A stretch of 64,000 nucleotides of DNA from Odiellus spinosus (Eukaryota > Arthropoda > Arachnida > Opiliones > Phalangiidae), in the NCBI GenBank assembly GCA_963920705.1, contig OY987240.1, positions 1,928,501-1,992,500 on the forward strand, read 5' to 3'. Of the stretch, positions 33,967 to 47,789 are shown piece by piece (position 1 is the stretch's first letter; every line of letters starts with the position of its first letter). The notes under the pieces are model-generated. The model ran no database searches. It was not told the DNA's origin and saw only the letters and a list, made by a program, of their open reading frames with translations. The position numbers and the translations under genes are program-made.

Positions 33967-36900
33967 GAACCATCCAAGATACAATATCAGCCTTGTGCAA
34001 ATTTTAAGCATCATCAAAAAGAGCGAAAAAAATTGATTTAAAGGGAAACTAAAGAGCCTAGCGCGCCTTGCCAAAATAATTAATTCATTTGGAACTATAA
34101 CTGAGCTGGCGACTTATCGTTAAAGGCTATTGTTGAATCGTGGATAAATGCTTAAGGAGAACCATCTAAGATACAAAATCAGCCTTGTGCAAATTCTAAG
34201 CACCATCAAAAAGACCGAAAAAAATTGAGTTAAAGGGTAACTAAAGAGCCTAGCGCGCCTTGGCAAAATAATTAATTTATTTATTTATTTGGAACTATAA
34301 CTGAGCTGGCGACTTATCGTTAAAGGCTATTGTTGAATCGTGGATAAATGCTCAAGGAGAACCATCTAAGATACAAAATCAGCCTTGTGCAAATTTTAAG
34401 CATCATCAAAAAGAGCGAAAAAAATTGATTTAAAGGGAAACTAAAGAGCCTAGCGCGCCTTGCCAAAATAATTCATTTGGAACTATATCTGAGCTGGCGA
34501 CTTATCGTTAAAGGCTTTAGTTGAATCGTGGCTAAATTCTTAAAGAGAACCATCTAAGCTACAAAATCAGCCTTGTGCAAATTCTAAGCACCATCAAAAA
34601 GGCGAAAAAATTTATTTTAAGGGTAACTAAAGAGCCTAGCGCGCCTTGGCAAAATAATTAATTTATTTATTTATTTGGAACTATAACTGAGCTGGCGAAT
34701 TATCGTTAAAGACTATTGTTGAATTGTGGATAAATGCTTAAGGAGAACCATCTAAGATACAAAATCAGCCTTGTGCAAATTCTAAGCCCCATCAAAAAGG
34801 CGAAAAAATTGATTTAAAGGGTAACTAAAGAGCCAAGCTCGCCTTGCCAAAATAATTAATTAATTCATTTGGAACTATAACTGAGCTGGCGACTTATCGT
34901 TAAAGGCTATTGTTGAATCGTCGATAAATGCTTAAGGAGAACCATCTAAGATACAAAATCAGCCTTGTGCAAATTTTAAGCCCCATCAAAAAGAGCGAAA
35001 AAATTGATTTAAAGGGAAACTAAAGAGCCTAGCGCGCCTTGCCAAAATAATTAATTAATTTGGAACTATAACTGAGCTGGGGACTTATTGTTAAAGGCTA
35101 TTGTTGAATCGTGGCTAAATTCTTAAAGAGAACCATCTAAGCTTCAAAATCAGCCTTGTGCAAATTCTAAGCACCATCAAAAAGACCGAAAAAAAATTGA
35201 GTTAAAGGGTAACTAAAGAGCCTAGCGCGCCTTGCCAAAATAATTAATTAATTCATTTGGAACTATAACTGAGCTGGCGACTTATCGTTAAAGGCTATTG
35301 TTGAATCGTGGATAAATGCTTAAGGAGAACCATCTAAGATACAAAATCAGCCTTGTGCAAATTTTAAGCATCATCAAAAAGAGCGAAAAAAATTGATTTA
35401 AAGGGAAACTAAAGAGCCTAGCGCGCCTTGCCAAAATAATTAATTCATTTGGAACTATAACTGAGCTGGCGACTTATCGTTAAAGGCTATTGTTGAATCG
35501 TGGATAAATGCTTAAGGAGAACCATCCAAGATACAATATCAGCCTTGTGCAAATTTTAAGCATCATCAAAAAGAGCGAAAAAAATTGATTTAAAGGGAAA
35601 CTAAAGAGCCTAGCGCGCCTTGCCAAAATAATTAATTCATTTGGAACTATAACTGAGCTGGCGACTTATCGTTAAAGGCTATTGTTGAATCGTGGATAAA
35701 TGCTTAAGGAGAACCATCTAAGATACAAAATCAGCCTTGTGCAAATTCTAAGCACCATCAAAAAGACCGAAAAAAATTGAGTTAAAGGGTAACTAAAGAG
35801 CCTAGCGCGCCTTGGCAAAATAATTAATTTATTTATTTATTTGGAACTATAACTGAGCTGGCGACTTATCGTTAAAGGCTATTGTTGAATCGTGGATAAA
35901 TGCTCAAGGAGAACCATCTAAGATACAAAATCAGCCTTGTGCAAATTTTAAGCATCATCAAAAAGAGCGAAAAAAATTGATTTAAAGGGAAACTAAAGAG
36001 CCTAGCGCGCCTTGCCAAAATAATTCATTTGGAACTATATCTGAGCTGGCGACTTATCGTTAAAGGCTTTAGTTGAATCGTGGCTAAATTCTTAAAGAGA
36101 ACCATCTAAGCTACAAAATCAGCCTTGTGCAAATTCTAAGCACCATCAAAAAGGCGAAAAAATTTATTTTAAGGGTAACTAAAGAGCCTAGCGCGCCTTG
36201 GCAAAATAATTAATTTATTTATTTATTTGGAACTATAACTGAGCTGGCGAATTATCGTTAAAGACTATTGTTGAATTGTGGATAAATGCTTAAGGAGAAC
36301 CATCTAAGATACAAAATCAGCCTTGTGCAAATTCTAAGCCCCATCAAAAAGGCGAAAAAATTGATTTAAAGGGTAACTAAAGAGCCAAGCTCGCCTTGCC
36401 AAAATAATTAATTCATTTGGAACTATAACTGAGCTGGCGACTTATCGTTAAAGGCTATTGTTGAATCGTCGATAAATGCTTAAGGAGAACCATCTAAGAT
36501 ACAAAATCAGCCTTGTGCAAATTTTAAGCCCCATCAAAAAGAGCGAAAAAATTGATTTAAAGGGAAACTAAAGAGCCTAGCGCGCCTTGCCAAAATAATT
36601 AATTAATTTGGAACTATAACTGAGCTGGGGACTTATTGTTAAAGGCTATTGTTGAATCGTGGCTAAATTCTTAAAGAGAACCATCTAAGCTTCAAAATCA
36701 GCCTTGTGCAAATTCTAAGCACCATCAAAAAGACCGAAAAAAAATTGAGTTAAAGGGTAACTAAAGAGCCTAGCGCGCCTTGCCAAAATAATTAATTAAT
36801 TCATTTGGAACTATAACTGAGCTGGCGACTTATCGTTAAAGGCTATTGTTGAATCGTGGATAAATGCTTAAGGAGAACCATCTAAGATACAAAATCAGCC

Positions 36901-36990
36901 TTGTGCAAATTTTAAGCATCATCAAAAAGAGCGAAAAAAATTGATTTAAAGGGAAACTAAAGAGCCTAGCGCGCCTTGCCAAAATAATTA
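33967..36990 (+). repeat. Tandem duplication of a unit of about 1550 bp (8 monomers)
   Basis: ACCATCCAAGATACAATATC (33967, 35519), the TATATCTGAGC monomer, GCCAAGCTCGCC, ATCGTCGATAAATG and GCTGGGGACTTATTG (in the 35080 and 36628 regions) recur in order. The offset shifts from 1552 to 1548 across a 4-bp linker change. Confidence 0.8.
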
Positions 36991-36994
36991 ATTC

Positions 36995-39900
36995 ATTTGG
37001 AACTATAACTGAGCTGGCGACTTATCGTTAAAGGCTATTGTTGAATCGTGGATAAATGCTTAAGGAGAACCATCTAAGATACAAAATCAGCCTTGTGCAA
37101 ATTCTAAGCACCATCAAAAAGACCGAAAAAAATTGAGTTAAAGGGTAACTAAAGAGCCTAGCGCGCCTTGCCAAAATAATTAATTTATTTATTCATTTGG
37201 AACTATAACTGAGCTGGCGACTTATCGTTAAATCGTGGCTAAATTCTTAAAGAGAACCATCTAAGCTACAAAATCTGCCTTGTGCAAATTCTAAGCACCA
37301 TCAAAAAGACCGAAAAAAATTGAGTTAAAGGGTAACTAAAGAGCCTAGCGCGCCTTGCCAAAATAATTAATTATTTCATTTGGAACTATAACTGAGCTGG
37401 CGACTTATCGTTAAAGGCTATTGTTGAATCGTGGATAAATGCTTAAGGAGAACCATCCAAGATACAATATCAGCCTTGTGCAAATTTTAAGCATCATCAA
37501 AAAGAGCGAAAAAAATTGATTTAAAGGGAAACTAAAGAGCCTAGCGCGCCTTGCCAAAATAATTAATTCATTTGGAACTATAACTGAGCTGGCGACTTAT
37601 CGTTAAAGGCTATTGTTGAATCGTGGATAAATGCTTAAGGAGAACCATCTAAGATACAAAATCAGCCTTGTGCAAATTCTAAGCACCATCAAAAAGACCG
37701 AAAAAAATTGAGTTAAAGGGTAACTAAAGAGCCTAGCGCGCCTTGGCAAAATAATTAATTTATTTATTTATTTGGAATTATAACTGAGCTGGCGACTTAT
37801 CGTTAAAGGCTATTGTTGAATCGTGGATAAATGCTCAAGGAGAACCATCTAAGATACAAAATCAGCCTTGTGCAAATTTTAAGCATCATCAAAAAGAGCG
37901 AAAAAAATTGATTTAAAGGGAAACTAAAGAGCCTAGCGCGCCTTGCCAAAATAATTAATTCATTTGGAACTATATCTGAGCTGGCGACTTATCGTTAAAG
38001 GCTTTAGTTGAATCGTGGCTAAATTCTTAAAGAGAACCATCTAAGCTACAAAATCAGCCTTGTGCAAATTCTAAGCACCATCAAAAAGGCGAAAAAATTT
38101 ATTTTAAGGGTAACTAAAGAGCCTAGCGCGCCTTGGCAAAATAATTAATTTATTTATTTATTTGGAACTATAACTGAGCTGGCGAATTATCGTTAAAGAC
38201 TATTGTTGAATTGTGGATAAATGCTTAAGGAGAACCATCTAAGATACAAAATCAGCCTTGTGCAAATTCTAAGCCCCATCAAAAAGGCGAAAAAATTGAT
38301 TTAAAGGGTAACTAAAGAGCCAAGCGCGCCTTGCCAAAATAATTAATTAATTCATTTGGAACTATAACTGAGCTGGCGACTTATCGTTAAAGGCTATTGT
38401 TGAATCGTGGATAAATGCTTAAGGAGAACCATCTAAGATACAAAATCAGCCTTGTGCAAATTTTAAGCATCATCAAAAAGAGCGAAAAAAATTGATTTAA
38501 AGGGAAACTAAAGAGCCTAGCGCGCCTTGCCAAAATAATTAATTCATTTGGAACTATAACTGAGCTGGCGACTTATCGTTAAAGGCTATTGTTGAATCGT
38601 GGCTAAATTCTTAAAGAGAACCATCTAAGCCACAAAATCAGCCTTGTGCAAATTCTAAGCACCATCAAAAAGACCGAAAAAAATTGATTTTAAAGAGCCT
38701 AGCGCGCCTTGCCAAAATAATTAATTCATTTGGAACTATAACTGAGCTGGCGACTTATCGTTAAAGGCTAGGGTTTAATCGTGGCTAAATTCTTAAAGAG
38801 AACCATCTAAGCTACAAAATCAGCCTTGTGCAAATTCTAAGCATCATCAAAAAGAGCGAAAAAATTGATTTAAAGGGTAACTAAAGAGCCTAGCGTGCCT
38901 TGACAAAAAATTAATTTATTCTGTTGGATTAAAACTGATCTGGCGACTTATCTTTAAAGGCTAGGGTTGGATCGTGGCTAAATTCTTAAAGAGAACCATC
39001 TAAGCTACAAAATCAGCCTTAAGCAAATTCTAAGCACCATCAAAAAGACCGAAAAAATTGAGTTAAAGGGTTACTAAAGAGCCTAGCGCGCCTTGCCAAA
39101 ATAATTAATTAATTCATTTGGAACTATAACTGAGCTGGCGACTTATCGTTAAAGGCTATTGTTGAATCGTGGATAAATGCTTAAGGAGAACCATCTTAGA
39201 TACAAAATCAGCCTTGTGCATATTCAAAGCCCCATCAAAAAGGCGAAAAAATTGATTTAAAGGGTAACTAAAGAGCCTAGCGTGCCTTGGCAAAATAATT
39301 AATTTATTTATTTATTTGGAACTATAACTGAGCTGGCGACTTATCGTTAAAGGCTATTGTTGAATCGTAGATAAATGCTTAAGGAGAACCATCTAAGCTA
39401 CGAAATCAGCCTTGTGCAAATTTTAAGCATCATAAAAAGAGCGAAAAAAATTGATTTAAAGGGAAACTAAAGAGCCTAGCGCGCCTTGCCAAAATAATTA
39501 ATTAATTCATTTGGAACTATAACTGAGCTGGCGACTTATCGTTAAAGGCTATTGTTGAATCGTGGATAAATGCTTAAGGAGAACCATCTAAGATACAAAA
39601 TCAGCCTTGTGCAAATTTTAAGCATCATCAAAAAGAGCGAAAAAATTGATTTAAAGGGAAACTAAAGAGCCTAGCGCGCCTTGCCAAAATAATTAATTAA
39701 TTTGGAACTATAACTGAGCTGGGGACTTTCGGTTAAAGGCTATTGTTGAATCGTGGCTAAATTCTTAAAGAGAACCATCTAAGCTACAAAATCAGCCTTG
39801 TGCAAATTCTAAGCACCATCAAAAAGACCGAAAAAAATTGATTTAAAGGGAAACTAAAGAGCCTAGCGCGCCTTGCCAAAATAATTAATTAATTCATTTG

Positions 39901-42798
39901 GAACTATAACTGAGCTGGCGACTTATCGTTAAAGGCTATTGTTGAATCGTGGATAAATGCTTAAGGAGAACCATCTAAGATACAAAATCAGCCTTGTGCA
40001 AATTCTAAGCACCATCAAAAAGACCGAAAAAAATTGAGTTAAAGGGTAACTAAAGAGCCTAGCGCGCCTTGCCAAAATAATTAATTTATTTATTCATTTG
40101 GAACTATAACTGAGCTGGCGACTTATCGTTAAATCGTGGCTAAATTCTTAAAGAGAACCATCTAAGCTACAAAATCTGCCTTGTGCAAATTCTAAGCACC
40201 ATCAAAAAGACCGAAAAAAATTGAGTTAAAGGGTAACTAAAGAGCCTAGCGCGCCTTGCCAAAATAATTAATTATTTCATTTGGAACTATAACTGAGCTG
40301 GCGACTTATCGTTAAAGGCTATTGTTGAATCGTGGATAAATGCTTAAGGAGAACCATCCAAGATACAATATCAGCCTTGTGCAAATTTTAAGCATCATCA
40401 AAAAGAGCGAAAAAAATTGATTTAAAGGGAAACTAAAGAGCCTAGCGCGCCTTGCCAAAATAATTAATTCATTTGGAACTATAACTGAGCTGGCGACTTA
40501 TCGTTAAAGGCTATTGTTGAATCGTGGATAAATGCTTAAGGAGAACCATCTAAGATACAAAATCAGCCTTGTGCAAATTCTAAGCACCATCAAAAAGACC
40601 GAAAAAAATTGAGTTAAAGGGTAACTAAAGAGCCTAGCGCGCCTTGGCAAAATAATTAATTTATTTATTTATTTGGAATTATAACTGAGCTGGCGACTTA
40701 TCGTTAAAGGCTATTGTTGAATCGTGGATAAATGCTCAAGGAGAACCATCTAAGATACAAAATCAGCCTTGTGCAAATTTTAAGCATCATCAAAAAGAGC
40801 GAAAAAAATTGATTTAAAGGGAAACTAAAGAGCCTAGCGCGCCTTGCCAAAATAATTAATTCATTTGGAACTCTATCTGAGCTGGCGACTTATCGTTAAA
40901 GGCTTTAGTTGAATCGTGGCTAAATTCTTAAAGAGAACCATCTAAGCTACAAAATCAGCCTTGTGCAAATTCTAAGCACCATCAAAAAGGCGAAAAAATT
41001 TATTTTAAGGGTAACTAAAGAGCCTAGCGCGCCTTGGCAAAATAATTAATTTATTTATTTATTTGGAACTATAACTGAGCTGGCGAATTATCGTTAAAGA
41101 CTATTGTTGAATTGTGGATAAATGCTTAAGGAGAACCATCTAAGATACAAAATCAGCCTTGTGCAAATTCTAAGCCCCATCAAAAAGGCGAAAAAATTGA
41201 TTTAAAGGGTAACTAAAGAGCCAAGCGCGCCTTGCCAAAATAATTAATTAATTCATTTGGAACTATAACTGAGCTGGCGACTTATCGTTAAAGGCTATTG
41301 TTGAATCGTGGATAAATGCTTAAGGAGAACCATCTAAGATACAAAATCAGCCTTGTGCAAATTTTAAGCATCATCAAAAAGAGCGAAAAAAATTGATTTA
41401 AAGGGAAACTAAAGAGCCTAGCGCGCCTTGCCAAAATAATTAATTCATTTGGAACTATAACTGAGCTGGCGACTTATCGTTAAAGGCTATTGTTGAATCG
41501 TGGCTAAATTCTTAAAGAGAACCATCTAAGCCACAAAATCAGCCTTGTGCAAATTCTAAGCACCATCAAAAAGACCGAAAAAAATTGATTTTAAAGAGCC
41601 TAGCGCGCCTTGCCAAAATAATTAATTCATTTGGAACTATAACTGAGCTGGCGACTTATCGTTAAAGGCTAGGGTTTAATCGTGGCTAAATTCTTAAAGA
41701 GAACCATCTAAGCTACAAAATCAGCCTTGTGCAAATTCTAAGCATCATCAAAAAGAGCGAAAAAATTGATTTAAAGGGTAACTAAAGAGCCTAGCGTGCC
41801 TTGACAAAAAATTAATTTATTCTGTTGGATTAAAACTGATCTGGCGACTTATCTTTAAAGGCTAGGGTTGGATCGTGGCTAAATTCTTAAAGAGAACCAT
41901 CTAAGCTACAAAATCAGCCTTAAGCAAATTCTAAGCACCATCAAAAAGACCGAAAAAATTGAGTTAAAGGGTTACTAAAGAGCCTAGCGCGCCTTGCCAA
42001 AATAATTAATTAATTCATTTGGAACTATAACTGAGCTGGCGACTTATCGTTAAAGGCTATTGTTGAATCGTGGATAAATGCTTAAGGAGAACCATCTTAG
42101 ATACAAAATCAGCCTTGTGCATATTCAAAGCCCCATCAAAAAGGCGAAAAAATTGATTTAAAGGGTAACTAAAGAGCCTAGCGTGCCTTGGCAAAATAAT
42201 TAATTTATTTATTTATTTGGAACTATAACTGAGCTGGCGACTTATCGTTAAAGGCTATTGTTGAATCGTAGATAAATGCTTAAGGAGAACCATCTAAGCT
42301 ACGAAATCAGCCTTGTGCAAATTTTAAGCATCATAAAAAGAGCGAAAAAAATTGATTTAAAGGGAAACTAAAGAGCCTAGCGCGCCTTGCCAAAATAATT
42401 AATTAATTCATTTGGAACTATAACTGAGCTGGCGACTTATCGTTAAAGGCTATTGTTGAATCGTGGATAAATGCTTAAGGAGAACCATCTAAGATACAAA
42501 ATCAGCCTTGTGCAAATTTTAAGCATCATCAAAAAGAGCGAAAAAATTGATTTAAAGGGAAACTAAAGAGCCTAGCGCGCCTTGCCAAAATAATTAATTA
42601 ATTTGGAACTATAACTGAGCTGGGGACTTTCGGTTAAAGGCTATTGTTGAATCGTGGCTAAATTCTTAAAGAGAACCATCTAAGCTACAAAATCAGCCTT
42701 GTGCAAATTCTAAGCACCATCAAAAAGACCGAAAAAAATTGATTTAAAGGGAAACTAAAGAGCCTAGCGCGCCTTGCCAAAATAATTAATTAATTCAT
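36995..42798 (+). repeat. Tandem duplication of a 15-monomer, 2901-bp unit
   Basis: The two copies, roughly 36995-39897 and 39898-42798, share many rare markers at offset 2901: the 13-bp deletion monomer, CTAAGCCACAAAATC, the 10-bp deletion in ATTGATTTTAAAGAGCC, a D monomer with CTGATCTGG and GGTTGGATCG, GCATATTCAAAGCC, and GGGGACTTTCGG. The differences I saw are GAACTATATCTG (37968) against GAACTCTATCTG (40868), a 4-bp linker length change at the start, and CGTTTAAGG near 42828. Confidence 0.88.
40290..41060 (+). repeat. 0.8-kb segment copied to about 51580-52360 (offset 11294)
   Basis: The variant GAACTCTATCTG was seen only at 40868 and 52162. ACCATCCAAGATACAATATC (from 40351 and 51645), GGAATTATAACTG and the TTTATTTTAAGGG monomer sit around both at the same offset. 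At about 52380 the match ends, because the copy reads GCGACTTATCG where the source reads GCGAATTATCG. Confidence 0.8.
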
Positions 42799-43769
42799 TT
42801 GGAACTATAACTGAGCTGGCGACTTATCGTTTAAGGCTATTGTTGAATCGTGGATAAATGCTTAAGGAGAACCATCTAAGATACAAAATCAGCCTTGTGC
42901 AAATTTTAAGCACCATCAAAAAGAGCGAAAAAATTGATTTAAAGGGAAACTAAAGAGCCTAGCGCGCCTTGCCAAAATAATTAATTAATTTGGAACTATA
43001 ACTGAGCTGGGGACTTATCGTTAAAGGCTATTGTTGAATCGTGGCTAAATTCTTAAAAAGAACCATCTAAGCTACAAAATCAGCATTGTGCAAATTCTAA
43101 GCACCATCAAAAAGACCGAAAAAAATTGATTTAAAGGGTAACTAAAGAGCCTAGCGTGCCTTGACAAAAAAATTAATTTATTCTGTTGGATTAAAACTGA
43201 GCTGGCGACTTATCTTTAAAGGCTAGGGTTGAATCGTGGCTAAATTCTTAAAGAGAACCATCTAAGCTACAAAATCAGCCTTAAGCAAATTCTAAGCACC
43301 ATCAAAAAGACCGAAAAATTGAGTTAGAGGGTTACTAAAGAGCCTAGCGCGCCTTGCCAAAATAATTAATTAATTCATTTGGAACTATAACTGAGCTGGC
43401 GACTTATCGTTAAAGGCTATTGTTGAATCGTGGATAAATGCTTAAGGAGAACCATCTAAGCTACAAAATCAGCCTTGTGCAAATTCTAAGCACCATCAAA
43501 AAGACCGAAAAAAATTGAGTTAAAGGGTAACTAAAGAGCCTAGCGCGCCTTGCCAAAATAATTAATTATTTCATTTGGAACTATAACTGAGCTGGCGACT
43601 TATCGTTAAAGGCTATTGTTGAATCGTGGATAAATGCTTAAGGAGAACCATCTAAGATACAAAATCAGCATTGTGCAAATTCCAAGCCCCATCAAAAAGG
43701 CGAAAAAATTTATTTAAAGGGTAACTAAAGAGCCTAGCGCGCCTTGGCAAAATAATTTATTTATTTATT

Positions 43770-46700
43770 TATTTGGAACTATAACTGAGCTGGCGACTTA
43801 TCGTTAAAGGCTATTGTTGAATCGTGGATAAATGCTTAAGGAGAACCATCTAAGCTACGAAATCAGCCTTGTGCAAATTTTAAGCATCATCAAAAAGAGC
43901 GAAAACAATTGATTTAAAGGGAAACTAAAGAGCCTAGCGCGCCTTGCCAAAATAATTAATTAATTCATTTGGAACTATAACTGAGCTGGCGACTTATCGT
44001 TAAAGGCTATTGTTTAATCGTGGATAAATGCTTAAGGAGAACCATCTAAGATACAAAATCAGCCTTTTGCAAATTTTAAGCATCATCAAAAAGAGCTAAA
44101 AAATTGATTTAAAGGGAAACTAAAGAGCCTAGCGCGCCTTGCCAAAATAATTAATTAATTTGGAACTATAACTGAGCTGGGGACTTATCGTTAAAGGCTA
44201 TTGTTGAATCTTGGCTAAATTCTTAAAGAGAACCATCTAAGCTACAAAATCAGCCTTGTGCAAATTCTAAGCACCATCAAAAAGACCGAAAAAAATTGAT
44301 TTAAAGGGAAACTAAAGAGCCTAGCGCGCCTTGCCAAAATAATTAATTAATTCATTTGGAACTATAACTGAGCTGGCGACTTATCGTTAAAGGCTATTGT
44401 TGAATCGTGGATAAATGCTTAAGGAGAACCATCTAAGCTACAAAATCAGCCTTGTGCAAATTCTAAGCACCATCAAAAAGACCGAAAAAAATTGAGTTAA
44501 AGGGTAACTAAAGAGCCTAGCGCGCCTTGCCAAAATAATTAATTATTTCATTTGGAACTATAACTGAGCTGGCGACTTATCGTTAAAGGCTATTGTTGAA
44601 TCGTGGATAAATGCTTAAGGAGAACCATCTAAGATACAAAATCAGCATTGTGCAAATTCCAAGCCCCATCAAAAAGGCGAAAAAATTTATTTAAAGGGTA
44701 ACTAAAGAGCCTAGCGCGCCTTGGCAAAATAATTTATTTATTTATTTATTTGGAACTATAACTGAGCTGGCGACTTATCGTTAAAGGCTATTGTTGAATC
44801 GTGGATAAATGCTTAAGGAGAACCATCTAAGCTACGAAATCAGCCTTGTGCAAATTTTAAGCATCATCAAAAAGAGCGAAAACAATTGATTTAAAGGGAA
44901 ACTAAAGAGCCTAGCGCGCCTTTCCAAAATAATTAATTAATTCATTTGGAACTATAACTGAGCTGGCGACTTATCGTTAAAGGCTATTGTTGAATCGTGG
45001 ATAAATGCTTAAGGAGAACCATCTAAGCTACAAAATCAGCCTTGTGCAAATTCTAAGCACCATCAAAAAGACCGAAAAAAATTGAGTTAAAGGGTAACTA
45101 AAGAGCCTAGCGCGCCTTGCCAAAATAATTAATTATTTCATTTGGAACTATAACTGAGCTGGCGACTTATCGTTAAAGGCTATTGTTGAATCGTGGATAA
45201 ATGCTTAAGGAGAACCATCTAAGATACAAAATCAGCATTGTGCAAATTCCAAGCCCCATCAAAAAGGCGAAAAAATTTATTTAAAGGGTAACTAAAGAGC
45301 CTAGCGCGCCTTGGCAAAATAATTTATTTATTTATTTATTTGGAACTATAACTGAGCTGGCGACTTATCGTTAAAGGCTATTGTTGAATCGTGGATAAAT
45401 GCTTAAGGAGAACCATCTAAGATACAAAATCAGCCTTTTGCAAATTTTAAGCATCATCAAAAAGAGCTAAAAAATTGATTTAAAGGGAAACTAAAGAGCC
45501 TAGCGCGCCTTGCCAAAATAATTAATTAATTTGGAACTATAACTGAGCTGGGGACTTATCGTTAAAGGCTATTGTTGAATCTTGGCTAAATTCTTAAAGA
45601 GAACCATCTAAGCTACAAAATCAGCCTTGTGCAAATTCTAAGCACCATCAAAAAGACCGAAAAAAATTGATTTAAAGGGAAACTAAAGAGCCTAGCGCGC
45701 CTTGCCAAAATAATTAATTAATTCATTTGGAACTATAACTGAGCTGGCGACTTATCGTTAAAGGCTATTGTTGAATCGTGGATAAATGCTTAAGGAGAAC
45801 CATCTAAGATACAAAATCAGCCTTGTGCAAATTTTAAGCACCATCAAAAAGAGCGAAAAAATTGATTTAAAGGGAAACTAAAGAGCCTAGCGCGCCTTGC
45901 CAAAATAATTAATTAATTTGGAACTATAACTGAGCTGGGGACTTATCGTTAAAGGCTATTGTTGAATCGTGGCTAAATTCTTAAAGAGAACCATCAAAGC
46001 TACAAAATCAGCATTGTGCAAATTCTAAGCACCATCAAAAAGACCGAAAAAAATTGATTTAAAGGGTAACTAAAGAGCCTAGCGTGCCTTGACAAAAAAA
46101 TTAATTTATTCTGTTGGATTAAAACTGAGCTGGCGACTTATCTTTAAAGGCTAGGGTTGAATCGTGGCTAAATTCTTAAAGAGAACCATCTAAGCTACAA
46201 AATCAGCCTTAAGCAAATTCTAAGCACCATCAAAAAGACCGAAAAATTGAGTTAAAGGGTTACTAAAGAGCCTAGCGCGCCTTGCCAAAATAATTAATTA
46301 ATTCATTTGGAACTATAACTGAGCTGGCGACTTATCGTTAAAGGCTATTGTTGAATCGTGGATAAATGCTTAAGGGGAATCATCTAAGCTACAAAATCAG
46401 CCTTGTGCAAATTCTAAGCACCATCAAAAAGACCGAAAAAAATTGAGTTAAAGGGTAACTAAAGAGCCTAGCGCGCCTTGCCAAAATAATTAATTATTTC
46501 ATTTGGAACTATAACTGAGCTGGCGACTTATCATTAAAGGCTATTGTTGAATCGTGGATAAATGCTTAAGGAGAACCATCTAAGCTACAAAATCAGCCTT
46601 GTGCAAATTCTAAGCACCATCAAAAAGACCCAAAAAAATTGATTTAAAGGGTAACTAAAGAGCCTAGCGTGCCTTGACAAAAAAAATAATTTATTCTGTT

Positions 46701-47610
46701 GGATTAAAACTGAGCTGGCGACTTATCTTTAAAGGCTAGGGTTGAATCGTGGCTAAATTTTTAAAGAGAACCATCTAAGCTACAAAATCAGCCTTGTGCA
46801 AATTCTAAGCACCATCAAAAAGACCGAAAAAAATTGATTTAAAGGGAAACTAAAGAGCCTAGCGCGCCTTGCCAAAATAATTAATTAATTCATTTGGAAC
46901 TATAAGTGAGCTGGCGACTTATCTTTAAAGGCTAGGGTTGAATCGTGGCTAAATTCTTAAAGAGAACCATCTAAGCTACAAAATCAGCCTTAAGCAAATT
47001 CTAAGCACCATCAAAAAGACCGAAAAAATTGAGTTAAAGGGTTACTAAAGAGCCTAGCGCGCCTTGCCAAAATAATTAATTAATTCATTTGGAACTATAA
47101 TTGAGCTGGCGACTTATCGTTAAAGGCTATTGTTGAATCGTGGATAAATGCTTAAGGAGAACCATCTAAGCTACAAAATCAGCCTTGTGCAAATTCTAAG
47201 CACCATCAAAAAGACCGAAAAAAATTGAGTTAAAGGGTAACTAAAGAGCCTAGCGCGCCTTGTCAAAATAATTATTTCATTTGGAACTATAACTGAGCTG
47301 GCGACTTATCGTTAAAGGCTATTGTTGAATCGTGGATAAATGCTTAAGGAGAACCATCTAAGATACAAAATCAGCCTTGTGCAAATTCAAAGCCCCATCA
47401 AAAAGGCGAAAAAATTGATTTAAAGGGTAACTAAAGAGCCTAGCGCGCCTTGGCTAAATAATTAATTTATTTATTTATTTGGAACTATAACTGAGCTGGC
47501 GACTTATCGTTAAAGGCTATTGTTGAATCGTGGATAAATGCTTAAGGAGAACCATCTAAGTTACGAAATCAGCCTTGTGCAAATTTTAAGCATCATCAAA
47601 AAGAGCGAAA
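43770..47610 (+). repeat. Macro-repeat, copy 1 of an 8584-bp offset pair
   Basis: This stretch recurs at about 52350-56190. Shared markers at offset 8584 include GAAAACAATTGATT, AAAAAGAGCTAAAAAATTG, GAATCTTGGCTAAATTC, TTAAGGGGAATC (46371/54955), paired D monomers (46109, 46694 / 54693, 55278), and CTAAGTTACGAAATC. Differences include TATTGTTTAATCG against TATTGTTGAATCG near 44010/52590 and CCTTTCC against CCTTGCC near 44920/53505. After 47610 the match becomes a patchwork. Confidence 0.82.
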
Positions 47611-47789
47611 AAAATTTATTTAAAGGAAACTAAAGAGCCTAGCGCGCCTTGCCAAAATAATTAATTCATTTGGAACTATAACTGAGCTGGCGACTTATCG
47701 TTAAAGGCTATTGTTGAATCGTGGATAAATGCTTAAGGAGAACCATCTAAGATACAAAATTAGCCTTGTGCAAATTTTAAGCATCATCA

